Of a stretch of DNA of 64,000 bases, positions 43,251 to 52,021 are shown piece after piece (positions within the stretch are counted from its first letter, which is position 1; each line of letters starts with the position of its first letter). Source of the DNA: Anaerostipes amylophilus (GTDB taxonomy: Bacteria > Bacillota > Clostridia > Lachnospirales > Lachnospiraceae); contig NZ_JAOQJG010000008.1 of the NCBI RefSeq assembly GCF_025567365.1, positions 1 through 64,000 on the forward strand, written 5' to 3'. The notes below the pieces were generated by a model. It was not told where the DNA came from. It searched no databases and saw only the letters and a list, made by a program, of their open reading frames with translations. Position numbers and translations under genes: made by a program.

Positions 43251-43730
43251 CTATAAAGTAATATCAGCAGTCTTTCCTTTACATGCCTTAAGATAATCCT
43301 GTGTCGTAAGCTCAATCTGAATTCCATTCTTTCCACCACTTACAATGATCTTCTCCTGATCATTTGCACTTGCATCAAGAACTGTTGGATAATCTTTCTT
43401 CATGCCAATTGCTGTACAGCCTCCACGAATATATCCTGTGATCTTATTGATATCTTTTACATGGATCATCTCAACAGATTTCTCCCCCGCTGCCTTTGCA
43501 GCTTTCTTAAGATCAAGTTCCTTATCGATTGGAACTACAAATACAAAATATCCTCCGCTTTTTCCTTCTGTTACCAGAGTTTTAAACACTCTTTCATATG
43601 GTTCATTTAACATATCAGCGATCGTAATTCCATCGATAAATTCTTTGCACTCATAACGATGTACTTCAAATGGAATCTTCGCTCTCTCAAGCATTCTCAT
43701 TGCGTTTGTTTTTGGTTCTTTCTTTGCCAT
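43251..43730 (-). CDS. ybaK: Cys-tRNA(Pro)/Cys-tRNA(Cys) deacylase YbaK
   Basis: This 159-residue trans-editing enzyme clears Cys from mischarged tRNA(Pro). It begins MAKKEPKTNAMRMLERAKI and has YECKEFIDG, VFKTLV and GYIRGGCTAIGMKK, the segment in which the catalytic Lys and Gly-rich loop of the YbaK/EbsC group lie. Length is right. It is the first gene of a minus-strand run with carbonic anhydrase and is divergent from sleC. Confidence 0.92.
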   Translation of the reverse strand: MAKKEPKTNAMRMLERAKIPFEVHRYECKEFIDGITIADMLNEPYERVFKTLVTEGKSGGYFVFVVPIDKELDLKKAAKAAGEKSVEMIHVKDINKITGYIRGGCTAIGMKKDYPTVLDASANDQEKIIVSGGKNGIQIELTTQDYLKACKGKTADITL

Positions 43731-43861
43731 TCTCCTGCTGCCTCCTTGCTGATTTATTTATCTAGCAAACATATGTTATGGTGTTCATTTTACACCACCT
43801 TTGCACATTATATCATATTTTTTCATATATTGAGAGTAAAAGATATTCCGAGGATATTTTT

Positions 43862-45124
43862 ATGCCAGAAATACAAAATAAAAATCTTGTCGATCAAGGC
43901 CATTTAAAAATACAGGTAACTTCAAGCATCGGATCAGTTCCCATTCCTGATGCTTCGATTGAAATTTCTTACACTGGCGATCCTGACTCTGTTCTTGAAA
44001 CAATAAATACAGATGAAAATGGCCAGACTCCTGTTATTGATCTTCCGGCACCACCAGTCGAATACAGTATGTCACCAGGAGAAAACCAGCCTTATTCTGA
44101 ATATAATTTAAGAATCCGTTCCAAGGATTATGAATCCGTCACGATCTCTGGTGCACAGATTCTCTCTGGTGTCCAAGGTCTTCAATCTGTTTCCTTGATT
44201 CCTGAAGAAACCAGTATTTCTACAGAAGAAAATCCTATTGTGATCGGTCCTCACACTCTGTGGGGCAATTATCCACCGAAAATTGCGGAATCTGAAATTA
44301 AGCCTGTTAATGAAACTGGTGAGATCGTCTTAAGCCGAGTTGTAATTCCAGAATACATTATTGTTCATGATGGTTCTGTTGGTGATAAGACTGCACAGAA
44401 TTATTATGTGCGTTATAAAGATTACATCAAAAATGTTGCTGCCTGCGAAATTTATTCTACCTGGCCTCGTGCAACTCTTGAAGCAAATATTCTTGCGATC
44501 ATGTCATTTACTTTGAATAGAGTATATACTGAATGGTATAGAAATAAAGGGCATGACTTTACGATTACATCTTCTACAGCTTATGACCACAAGTTTATTC
44601 CTGGAAAGACAACTTATGATTCTATTAATACGATCGTTGATGAGATTTTTGCAGATTATCTGTCCAGACCGAATGTAAGACAGCCGATCCTTACGCAGTA
44701 TTGTGATGGAAAGAAGGTTTCTTGTCCCGAATGGATGACGCAGTGGGGTTCTAAATACTTAGGTGATCAGGGTTATGCACCGATTGAGATTTTGAGATAT
44801 TATTATGGAGAAAGTATGTATATCAATACCGCCGAACAGATTTCTGGGATTCCATCTTCCTGGCCGGGATATGATTTGATGATTGGGAGCAGCGGAGATA
44901 AAGTTCGTCAGATGCAGCAGCAATTAAATCGGATTGCGCGGGATTATCCTTCTCTTCCTACGATTGCTGCGGATGGTGTATTTGGAGAATCTACAGCTAA
45001 TGCGGTTCGAAAATTTCAAAATGTCTTTGGGCTGCCTCAGACTGGAATTGTGGATTATCCTACTTGGTATAAGATTAGTGAGATATATGTTGGAGTCAGT
45101 CGGATCGCAGAGTTGAATTCTTAG
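43862..45124 (+). CDS. sleC: SleC-type spore cortex-lytic enzyme
   Basis: This 420-residue protein has three parts. An N-terminal beta-rich pro-region (about 1-115) includes PDASIEISYTGDP. A SpoIID-like catalytic domain (about 135-335) has YKDYIKNVAACEIYSTWP, LAIMSFTLNRVYTEWYRNKG and CDGKKVSCPEWMTQWG. A C-terminal peptidoglycan-binding domain (about 340-415) has GDKVRQMQQQLNRI and DGVFGESTANAVRKFQ. The order and motifs match Clostridium SleC, a lytic transglycosylase that breaks the cortex in germination. The frame opens at 43778, but GAGGAT before ATG at 43862 decides the start. The Csp protease that activates SleC is not nearby. It supports a spore-forming host. Confidence 0.9.
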   Translation: MPEIQNKNLVDQGHLKIQVTSSIGSVPIPDASIEISYTGDPDSVLETINTDENGQTPVIDLPAPPVEYSMSPGENQPYSEYNLRIRSKDYESVTISGAQILSGVQGLQSVSLIPEETSISTEENPIVIGPHTLWGNYPPKIAESEIKPVNETGEIVLSRVVIPEYIIVHDGSVGDKTAQNYYVRYKDYIKNVAACEIYSTWPRATLEANILAIMSFTLNRVYTEWYRNKGHDFTITSSTAYDHKFIPGKTTYDSINTIVDEIFADYLSRPNVRQPILTQYCDGKKVSCPEWMTQWGSKYLGDQGYAPIEILRYYYGESMYINTAEQISGIPSSWPGYDLMIGSSGDKVRQMQQQLNRIARDYPSLPTIAADGVFGESTANAVRKFQNVFGLPQTGIVDYPTWYKISEIYVGVSRIAELNS

Positions 45125-45137
45125 GTAACTTATTTTA

Positions 45138-45170
45138 AGCCCCACTAGGTCATCCATGTGGGGTTCAAAA
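45138..45170 (+). terminator. Terminator of sleC
   Basis: CCCCAC (45140-45145) pairs with GTGGGG (45158-45163), then TTCAAAATTTT follows. Confidence 0.7.
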
Positions 45171-45189
45171 TTTTAGTCAATACATTTAC

Positions 45190-45228
45190 AAAAAAGCCTG
45201 TGCATTTATATTTTGCACAGACTTTTTA
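45190..45228. terminator. Bidirectional terminator between sleC and the broken ATPase gene
   Basis: AAAAAG-c-CTGTGCA pairs with TGCACAG-a-CTTTTT, one mismatch, with A- and T-runs at the two ends. Confidence 0.85.
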
Positions 45229-45233
45229 TCATC

Positions 45234-46198
45234 TTATTTACATCTCACAAGACACCTTTTTTTATAAAATGAAATTCCATAACACAAAACCTCATCATAA
45301 GTATCTTCAAATTCTTTCGCATACATCTTTGTATCAATCTGATCCAATGCTTTTTGACAATCTCTTTCCAGATCATCTAATTTTCTAGAATATTTTGCTT
45401 CAAATACTGCAACCTGTCCCGTCACATCATTGTAGATTACAATATCACTTCGTCCTTCTCCATGTTCCCTGTTAGACTCCACACTATAACCAGCTCCTGC
45501 AAAGATTCCTGCAAGAAATGCATGGTAGAAATCTTCTCTGTAATCATAATAACTGATCGTCATTCGAAGCAAGGTACTGATCTCTTTTGTCAACTTGTCC
45601 GTATCTTTATTCCACACAGCATCGAACAAAGCCTTTCGATTCATCACCCTTGTGCTGTCTTCAAACCATTTTCTTACCGTTGATTCAAAAATCTCTTTGA
45701 TTTCTTTGTTTGGAATTCTTAGCTCAACCAATCCCTCTGCATCACATTCCCCTGCTTTTGTAAGATATCCGGTAAGATAAAGAATGCTCCACAGATTTTA
45801 TCTACATCATCACTATCCAGCAAATACATATGCTGCTTGCATACCTCTGCCACAATATATTTAAGAAAATTAAATGCATTCTCAAATGTACTACCATACA
45901 CATCTTTAAATGACAAAAACAAAGTCGGATACTGATTCATCCATCTTTCACAAATTGCTGTCTCCTTAGATATTTCAAGCCCCTCAAACAACTCCCTGCT
46001 ATCCTTCCTAATATCCAAGAAACTATTCAACATGCTCATTGCCATCGTCTTCCCAAAACGCCTAGGACGAGTAATCAACGTCACCTGATCCATCTCACCC
46101 CGCAGCAACGTCTTAATCAAACCAGTCTTATCCACATAGTAATAATCCAACTCCCGAATCCTCTCAAAATCCGAAATCCCAACAGGAATATTTATCAT
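45234..46198 (-). pseudogene. Broken AAA-ATPase-like/PD-(D/E)XK protein gene, internal deletion
   Basis: The N-terminal frame (46198-45719) has GISDFERIRELDYYYVDKT and Walker A RPRRFGKTMAM of the AAA-ATPase_like family. A different frame, ending at 45234, carries the C-terminal nuclease-like domain (EGRSDIVIYND, VAVFEAKYS). The second frame can be read back to WSILYLTGYLTKAG near 45790, exactly where the first frame changes. Members of this family are usually near 500-550 residues; here about 190-200 residues, including Walker B, are missing. A deletion with a frame change at about 45790-45800 explains this. The start codon lies inside a dispersed repeat with no ribosome binding site. It is most likely non-functional. 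Confidence 0.88.
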
Positions 46199-46254
46199 CG
46201 CTGTCGAATTTAGTGTCCGCTACGTGCGAATCCGAGCGAGAGCGGGTTTGGGAT
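46176..46254 (-). repeat. Dispersed repeat, copy 1
   Basis: A 45-base core (46191-46235) matches the core of the second copy at 47193-47237 in 42 of 45 positions. It is flanked by short inverted arms, ATCCCAA (46176-46182) and TTGGGAT (46248-46254). It lies 11 bases after the M15 peptidase stop and overlaps the start of the broken ATPase gene. Confidence 0.75.
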
Positions 46255-46264
46255 GGTCAACTAT

Positions 46265-46966
46265 TTATTTACATTCAAAATGCTGATAATCCTTAGAACT
46301 TCTCCAATTTCCACCCCAGCTAAATCCATATTTCTTAAAGATCTTATAAGCCGTATCATTCTTATGAATCATATAACGTTTATATTTTCCCTTGCACTTT
46401 GATGTCTTTCTCTGTTTATAAACCTTTCCATTCGAAGGAGAAACCTTATTTCCCTTTACCCATGGATTGATCCTTGGATTGATATCAATTGCTAATCCAT
46501 AAGAATGATTAGACAATTTCTTCGTTCCACTGATCACACGATAATTAAACGCAGAAGTATTATTCGCAGACATAGACTTATTATCATTCGCATTATAATC
46601 ATCGATCAGACGCATTCTCTGTATTCTGTATTTCTTCTGATATAATTCGTAAAATACCTTCACTGTTTTCTTTGCGATCTTCTTATTAACGATCAATTCA
46701 CCATGCTTCACTTTTCCATCAAACCCATAATGAAGCACCTGAACATATCGAAGATCAGATAACTTAACATTCTTATTCTTACGATAAGACTTCCCCGTAA
46801 TCCTCTTTTCAATCTTTGGAGAAATTGTCTCATAAGTAAAACCCTTTTTATATGTATATTTTGAAGCCGCATTTGCTGACTTCTTCTGTAAACAAACTGG
46901 TACCGCAACCACAGTAAGTGCCGTCAATGCAATCAAAGTCTTTAATTTCCATTTTGAATTATTCAT
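46265..46966 (-). CDS. Secreted M15-family D,D-carboxypeptidase/endopeptidase (VanY-like)
   Basis: This 233-residue exported peptidase has a signal peptide or anchor at about 5-32. The zinc motif SNHSYGLAIDINPRINP gives His and Asp ligands, and the last His is in DYQHFECK at the C-terminus. These fit peptidoglycan peptidases of the M15 group. The frame runs to 47059, but the N-terminal 30 residues of that form are not credible. ATG at 46966 has AAAGGA nine bases upstream; ATG at 46972 is the other choice. It would trim stem peptides in the wall. The repeat element lies at its 3' end. Confidence 0.87.
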   Translation of the reverse strand: MNNSKWKLKTLIALTALTVVAVPVCLQKKSANAASKYTYKKGFTYETISPKIEKRITGKSYRKNKNVKLSDLRYVQVLHYGFDGKVKHGELIVNKKIAKKTVKVFYELYQKKYRIQRMRLIDDYNANDNKSMSANNTSAFNYRVISGTKKLSNHSYGLAIDINPRINPWVKGNKVSPSNGKVYKQRKTSKCKGKYKRYMIHKNDTAYKIFKKYGFSWGGNWRSSKDYQHFECK

Positions 46967-47127
46967 ATCCATTCTTCCTTTCCAAATTTTGATTTCATTA
47001 TAACATAGTTTTCCCCATCTGTAGAAAAAGAAACACACACAAAATTCCTCAGCAATCACTATCCATTTCTATGTATCACCATATATTCATATTCATCTAT
47101 CCATATTCCCAATAACCTACAGCCAAG

Positions 47128-47276
47128 AATATTTTAAATAATAACTGCCCCGTGACCGTATGAGCTCGTCGGTGCTTAATGAGCAGTGATGATTTATCAT
47201 CGATGTCGAATTTAGCATCCGCTACGTGCGAATCCGAATGCAAATGGGTCACGGGGCAGTTATTATTTAAAATATT
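47128..47276 (-). repeat. Dispersed repeat, copy 2, inside a perfect 30-bp inverted repeat
   Basis: Bases 47128-47157 are the exact reverse complement of 47247-47276. The 89-base interior holds the 45-base core (47193-47237) shared with the copy at 46191-46235, plus a small internal palindrome (GATGATTTATCATC). The arms are GC-rich toward the loop and AT-rich outward, like an intrinsic terminator for the DHFR gene, whose stop is 15 bases away. A 60-residue open frame runs through it, but it is made largely of the arms and has no ribosome binding site. Confidence 0.85.
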
Positions 47277-47291
47277 CATTGAAAGACTAAA

Positions 47292-47777
47292 TTATTTACC
47301 ATACACAACAAATTGATACTCAATATCAAAGTACGTCTCTTCTTCACTTTCTTTCACAAGTTTCCACTCTGGCATCTCATCCAGATTTGGAAAATAAGTA
47401 TCAGCATCATAAGCAAAGTCTGTTCTTGTAACATACGCTTTATCACAGTATGGAAGCATCATACGATAAATACTCTCTCCACCGATAATAAAAATATCTT
47501 CATCTTTATATTCTTCAAGTTCATCTAATAATTCTTCCTTGCTTCCAACAACGATCGCTCCTTTGGCATCGTAGTCTTTATCGTGTGTTAAAACAATATT
47601 AGTTCTCTTTGGAAGCGGCATTCCATTTGGAAAGCTTTCTAAGGTTTTACGTCCCATAACAACAACTTTTCCTGTTGTCATCTGACGGAACATCTTCATA
47701 TCATTGGGGATATGAACTAAGAGTTCATTATTCTTTCCGATTCCCCAGTTCTTATCTGCATTTACAATAAGGTTCAT
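47292..47777 (-). CDS. folA: Dihydrofolate reductase
   Basis: This 161-residue enzyme reduces dihydrofolate for dTMP synthesis. It begins MNLIVNADKNWGIGKNNELL, with the active-site region VHIPNDMKMFRQMT (Asp in place), VVMGRKTLESFP for NADPH and IFIIGGESIYRMML. Length is normal. It lies 14 bases after thyA on the same strand. The 3' end runs into the large inverted repeat. Confidence 0.95.
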   Translation of the reverse strand: MNLIVNADKNWGIGKNNELLVHIPNDMKMFRQMTTGKVVVMGRKTLESFPNGMPLPKRTNIVLTHDKDYDAKGAIVVGSKEELLDELEEYKDEDIFIIGGESIYRMMLPYCDKAYVTRTDFAYDADTYFPNLDEMPEWKLVKESEEETYFDIEYQFVVYGK

Positions 47778-47791
47778 TTGTTTTCTCCTTC

Positions 47792-48640
47792 TTATATCGC
47801 AATTGGAATATCTTTGATCTGTTCTCCTGCCTGATAATCTTCGATCTTGAAATCATCTGTTGTAAATTCATAGAAATCTTTGACTTCTGGATTCAGTGTT
47901 ACTTTTGGTGCAGGATATGTCTCTCGTTTGATCATTTCTTTAATAATCGGAATATGACGATCATAAATATGGGCATCTGCGATCACATGTACTAATTCTC
48001 CTGCTTCCATATCACATACCTGAGCCATCATATAAACTAAAGCTGCATACTGTACAACATTCCAGTTATTTGCTGCTAAAATATCCTGTGAACGCTGATT
48101 TAAGATTGCATTTAATGTCAGTTTATCATGTCCTGGCTTCTTTGTTACGTTAAATGTCACGCTGTATGCACATGGATAAAGATTCATCTCATGTAGATCC
48201 TGATGAACATAAATATTGGTCATGATCCTTCGGCTGTATGGGTTATTCTTAAGATCGTAGATCACACGATCTACCTGATCCATCATTCCCTCCTTGTATT
48301 GATGTTTGATTCCCATCTGGTATCCATAAGCTTTTCCAATGGAACCGTCTTCATCTGCCCATTCATCCCATACGTGACTCTTAAGATCATGAACATTATT
48401 TGATTTTTTCTGCCAGATCCATAATAATTCATCGATTGCTGACTTGATATATGTCTTTCTTAATGTCAGAGCTGGAAATTCTTTTGACAGATCATATCGG
48501 TTTACAACGCCAAACTGTTTGATCGTATACGCAGACTCTCCATCCGGCCAGTGAGGGCGGACTTTCTCGCCTTCTGTACTTGTTCCATTCTCTAAAATAT
48601 CTTCGCACATAGATATAAATACCTGATCTGCATAACTCAT
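47792..48640 (-). CDS. thyA: Thymidylate synthase (ThyA type, divergent)
   Basis: This 282-residue enzyme methylates dUMP to dTMP with methylene-THF. The family fold is recognisable by the N-terminal RYDLSKEFPALTLRKTYIKSA, the catalytic-Cys region LYPCAYSVTFNV, LNQRSQDILAANNWNVVQYA and HIYDRHIPII. The segment after the Cys differs from the usual PPCH-x-x-x-QF: the His is Ala and the next residues are changed. I take it as a divergent ThyA group seen in Clostridia rather than an inactive copy, because the RSQD phosphate-binding and HIYD motifs are kept. Its ATG overlaps the stop of the upstream permease gene. Confidence 0.9.
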   Translation of the reverse strand: MSYADQVFISMCEDILENGTSTEGEKVRPHWPDGESAYTIKQFGVVNRYDLSKEFPALTLRKTYIKSAIDELLWIWQKKSNNVHDLKSHVWDEWADEDGSIGKAYGYQMGIKHQYKEGMMDQVDRVIYDLKNNPYSRRIMTNIYVHQDLHEMNLYPCAYSVTFNVTKKPGHDKLTLNAILNQRSQDILAANNWNVVQYAALVYMMAQVCDMEAGELVHVIADAHIYDRHIPIIKEMIKRETYPAPKVTLNPEVKDFYEFTTDDFKIEDYQAGEQIKDIPIAI

Positions 48641-49782
48641 TCTTTCTTATTCTCCTTTTCTTCTTCCTCACTATTTGTTGTAAGCATCTCAAATCTTCGT
48701 TTGAAAAATGCGATCTTACGGTCAAATACACCTAATCTGTATAAGTTGATCACAAACATTCCAAGGATCAGTGCCAGTAACATTCCGCCTAATCCTCCAA
48801 ATTTCAGACCAACATAGATCAAAAAGATTGTTGTCAGCGCAGAAATTCCCATGCTGTCTCCCATCATCTTTGGCTGCAGAACCTGTTTTAACACTAAACA
48901 GATTGCGTACACGATCAGTAAGAGGATTGCTGTCTTGATATCGCCTGTGATCATCTTAAATATTGCCCATGGTATAATGACTGTACCTGTTCCAAGAATT
49001 GGAAATATATCGACAATTCCTACTAAAACAGCATAAATGAATGAATGTCCAATGCCTGCAACAAAAAATCCAATCCACAAAATTGCTATGATCACAACCA
49101 TGATCTTTAACTGTGCAAAACAGTAGCTCACTAAAACTCCTACAGAATTCTTCATAAATACATCTATTTTATGTTTTACAAATCCTGGAATACATTTTTC
49201 ATACCATGCAATGATCTTTTCTCGTTCTAGCGAGAACATATAAGCTGAAAATAACATAACGACAAGTCCCAAAAGTCCACTTGTCACACCTTTGGCAACT
49301 CCTCCTGCATGAGCTACCCCATAGTCTCCTGCAGATGTTGCTGCTTTCTTCAACAATTCTCCGATTGAACCACTCCACTGTTCAAACTGTTTTCCAAAGG
49401 AAGGTGGTAAAATACTTAAAAAATGTTCTATCTTCTTCTGGAAAATAATTCCCTGTCTCATAATTTCCTGTCTGATATCCGGCATATCTTGTACAAATCC
49501 GATGACCTGCAGTGCAATTCCTCTCACTGCAAAATACAAAACTGCAATGATTGCTGTTATAACAACTGCAATTAGTATCGCAGAACCAAATTTCTTTGGC
49601 AATTTTACTTTCTTCTCCAGATATTCAATCACTGGGTGTGCTATCATTGATATGATCCAACCAGCCACAAATGGCCACAAAAATGCCAGTGTCTTAGGCA
49701 ATACAAAGATCAAAAGCAATGCTCCCGCGAGTATTACCAGTAATTCCATGATAATATCCAGATAAATCTCCCAACGTTTCAT
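48637..49782 (-). CDS. AI-2E family/YtvI-like permease
   Basis: This 381-residue membrane protein has about eight helices and the typical AI-2E/PerM layout: PFVAGWIISMIAHPVIEYLEKK after helix 2, a long cytoplasmic amphipathic stretch, then VGIVDIFPILGTGTVIIPWA and VLQPKMMGDSMGISALTTI. The latter pattern also fits the sporulation integral membrane protein YtvI. Members export small molecules or take part in Na+/H+ exchange. Its stop overlaps the thyA ATG (ATGA), so the two are co-translated, though no functional link is known. Confidence 0.87.
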   Translation of the reverse strand: MKRWEIYLDIIMELLVILAGALLLIFVLPKTLAFLWPFVAGWIISMIAHPVIEYLEKKVKLPKKFGSAILIAVVITAIIAVLYFAVRGIALQVIGFVQDMPDIRQEIMRQGIIFQKKIEHFLSILPPSFGKQFEQWSGSIGELLKKAATSAGDYGVAHAGGVAKGVTSGLLGLVVMLFSAYMFSLEREKIIAWYEKCIPGFVKHKIDVFMKNSVGVLVSYCFAQLKIMVVIIAILWIGFFVAGIGHSFIYAVLVGIVDIFPILGTGTVIIPWAIFKMITGDIKTAILLLIVYAICLVLKQVLQPKMMGDSMGISALTTIFLIYVGLKFGGLGGMLLALILGMFVINLYRLGVFDRKIAFFKRRFEMLTTNSEEEEKENKKE

Positions 49783-49871
49783 AATCGTATCACTCCTTGA
49801 TGTAATTAGTATATCATTGAATTTTCATACCATTTTCCATCTCTTAAAGAACCATTATACGTTACAATCTC

Positions 49872-50753
49872 TTACTTGGCAATTCTAATCTCATCTTTCT
49901 CTCTGTCATAATAATATACATGATCTGATAAGATTTCTTCCCTATCCACAACGATACGATTTGTCTCTCTTACCATCCTGGCAAGTTCTTCTGGGGCTTT
50001 TGCATATTCATTATCTAATAAAATGATAACCTCATGAATACTGCTTGGCAGAATATAAAGATCATATTCCATATATTTTGCAAAATCCCTCAAAACATCT
50101 TTGTAAAGGATCACGGATGCTCCGTTCATATAATCTCCATTCGACATAACAAACAATGGAATCTCTTCTTCAATGATGTGAATTGGAAGTACAGACTGAA
50201 TCTTTCTCATCACTGGTGGAAAAATCTTCTCTGTGTTCTCTCTAGCATCCTTCATCATCTGATCTTTTGAAATGCCCCACATCAAAAGTTCCTTGTTTCG
50301 GACTAATGCACTTGCCATTCCATCATGATTCCGGTACGCTGCCCATCTATAAGTTACTGCAAGATCTAAAAAGCGTTCATGTGGTGTATATTTGAGCAAT
50401 TCCTTATTCTTCTCATAGTTAATGACCCTGTAGAACAGATTCTTTTTAATATACTCATAATCTGAAACTTTATCCTCATCAAGGTAAAATCCCACCTGGT
50501 GTCCCTGATAAACACTTGCGATCTCTCTCATCGTCTCTTCAATCGTCTGTCCTCTTAAATGATTACGATAAAATGGTTCAAGATATAATACTGGAAGCAG
50601 ATAATTCTTCTGCTCTCCGATCGATAATCCCATCATAGAAACCTGATTGTTTTTCTTAACCCTCTGTACCATAACCTTCTGATCTTCCATCTCTGGAAGA
50701 TACTTTAAAATATTCTTCTCTACATACAAATAAAATTCTTTCTCGCTTAACAT
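49872..50753 (-). CDS. DUF5688-like protein
   Basis: This 293-residue soluble protein begins MLSEKEFYLYVEKNILKYLP. It has VLYLEPFYRNHLRGQTIEET and, near the end, LARMVRETNRIVVDREEILS then DHVYYYDREKDE. From memory this matches DUF5688, a family common in Lachnospiraceae and often present in several copies, with no known function. No signal peptide or membrane helix is seen. It is alone between the permease gene and hisC. The 190 bases upstream hold AT-rich sequence and nothing I can name. Confidence 0.72.
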   Translation of the reverse strand: MLSEKEFYLYVEKNILKYLPEMEDQKVMVQRVKKNNQVSMMGLSIGEQKNYLLPVLYLEPFYRNHLRGQTIEETMREIASVYQGHQVGFYLDEDKVSDYEYIKKNLFYRVINYEKNKELLKYTPHERFLDLAVTYRWAAYRNHDGMASALVRNKELLMWGISKDQMMKDARENTEKIFPPVMRKIQSVLPIHIIEEEIPLFVMSNGDYMNGASVILYKDVLRDFAKYMEYDLYILPSSIHEVIILLDNEYAKAPEELARMVRETNRIVVDREEILSDHVYYYDREKDEIRIAK

Positions 50754-50943
50754 GGCTTTCTCCTTCCTGTTGGCCGAAAACTCATGCCATAACCCCTTAA
50801 TTTCTTATTTTCCTCACTTGTTCTCGTATGTAAATATTTTCCATATAATCATACAATATTTTCCAGTTAATTGCAAGAAAAAAAGAAATTTATTTTTCAA
50901 AATTCCTTTTTCCCCACAATGTCGCATTCTGCTTATAATAATT

Positions 50944-51996
50944 TTATTGTGCTGTAAATTCTTTTAGAAAATCAAGCAATGTTTCCATTTCTTTTCTTGT
51001 ACCGATCGTGATTCTTAAATAATTATCGATTCTTGGCTGATCGAAATAACGAACATAAATCTTTGCTTTCTTCGCTGCTTCAAAAATCTCTTTAGCAGGA
51101 ACACGCTCATGCGTAGCAAAGATAAAGTTTGCCTTAGAATCTGCAAAATTAAATCCGATCTTTCTCATTTCTATCTGGAACCATTCTCTTGTCTCAATAA
51201 TTTTCTTTCTTGTCTCCTGAAAATATTCTTCATCTTCTAAGACAGCTGTTCCAAGAACGATCGATGGTTCATTCATTGTATAAGAATTGTAAGAATATTT
51301 GACATCGTTCATTGCTTTAATCAGTTCTTTGTTACCGATCGCATATCCGATTCGAAGTCCCGCTAACGATCTTGATTTAGAATATGTCTGAACGACTAAT
51401 ACATTGTCATATTTTCTTGTCAGTTCTTTTGCTGTGTCACCACCGAAATCAATATATGCTTCATCAACGATCACGACAACATTCTGGTTATGTTTGATGA
51501 TATCTTCTACAACATCTAAGGATAAAAATGCTCCTGTTGGCGCATTTGGATTTGGGAACACAACTCCGCCATTTTCCGCATAATAATCTTCTTTCTGAAT
51601 CTCAAATGCAGCATTGACTACTTTCTTCTCATATGGAATTCCAAATAATTCTGCCCATACAGGATAGAAAGAATATGTGATATCTGGGAAGAAGATTGGT
51701 TTCTTGCCGTTGAAAAATGTCATAAATGCAACAGCAAGCACATCATCAGATCCAACTCCTACAAACACTTCTTCTTTATCAAATCCATGATAAGATGCAA
51801 TTGCTTCTACCAGTTTGGTTGCTGCAGGATCTGGATATTTGCGAAGATTTTTGATCTCGCTCATCGCTTCCTTGATCTTCTCTGATGGTGGATAAGGGTT
51901 TTCATTTGTATTTAACTTGATCACACCTTCTTCTTTTGGTTGTTCCCCTGGTGTATAAGGCTCTACTTTTCGTACATTATCTCTCCAGCTTTTCAT
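50944..51996 (-). CDS. hisC: Histidinol-phosphate aminotransferase
   Basis: This 350-residue class II PLP aminotransferase of histidine synthesis may also serve aromatic amino acids. It has the family start KVEPYTPGEQPKEEGVIKLN, NENPYPPSEKIKEAM, VVFPNPNAPTGA, VVIVDEAYIDFGG and the PLP Lys in TYSKSRSLAGLRIGYAIG. No other his genes are in the window. It lies 25 bases after a second aminotransferase gene and close to the trp operon, which makes an aromatic side role possible (inference). Confidence 0.92.
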   Translation of the reverse strand: MKSWRDNVRKVEPYTPGEQPKEEGVIKLNTNENPYPPSEKIKEAMSEIKNLRKYPDPAATKLVEAIASYHGFDKEEVFVGVGSDDVLAVAFMTFFNGKKPIFFPDITYSFYPVWAELFGIPYEKKVVNAAFEIQKEDYYAENGGVVFPNPNAPTGAFLSLDVVEDIIKHNQNVVVIVDEAYIDFGGDTAKELTRKYDNVLVVQTYSKSRSLAGLRIGYAIGNKELIKAMNDVKYSYNSYTMNEPSIVLGTAVLEDEEYFQETRKKIIETREWFQIEMRKIGFNFADSKANFIFATHERVPAKEIFEAAKKAKIYVRYFDQPRIDNYLRITIGTRKEMETLLDFLKEFTAQ

Positions 51997-52021
51997 GAAG
52001 GTCTCCTTTATCTGTATTGGC

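Noticed and set aside
47097..47279. A 60-residue open frame across the large inverted repeat
   Set aside because: Its two ends are encoded by the complementary arms, it has no ribosome binding site, and the second copy of the core does not preserve a comparable frame. It is treated as part of the repeat. If many genomic copies keep the frame, this should be revisited.
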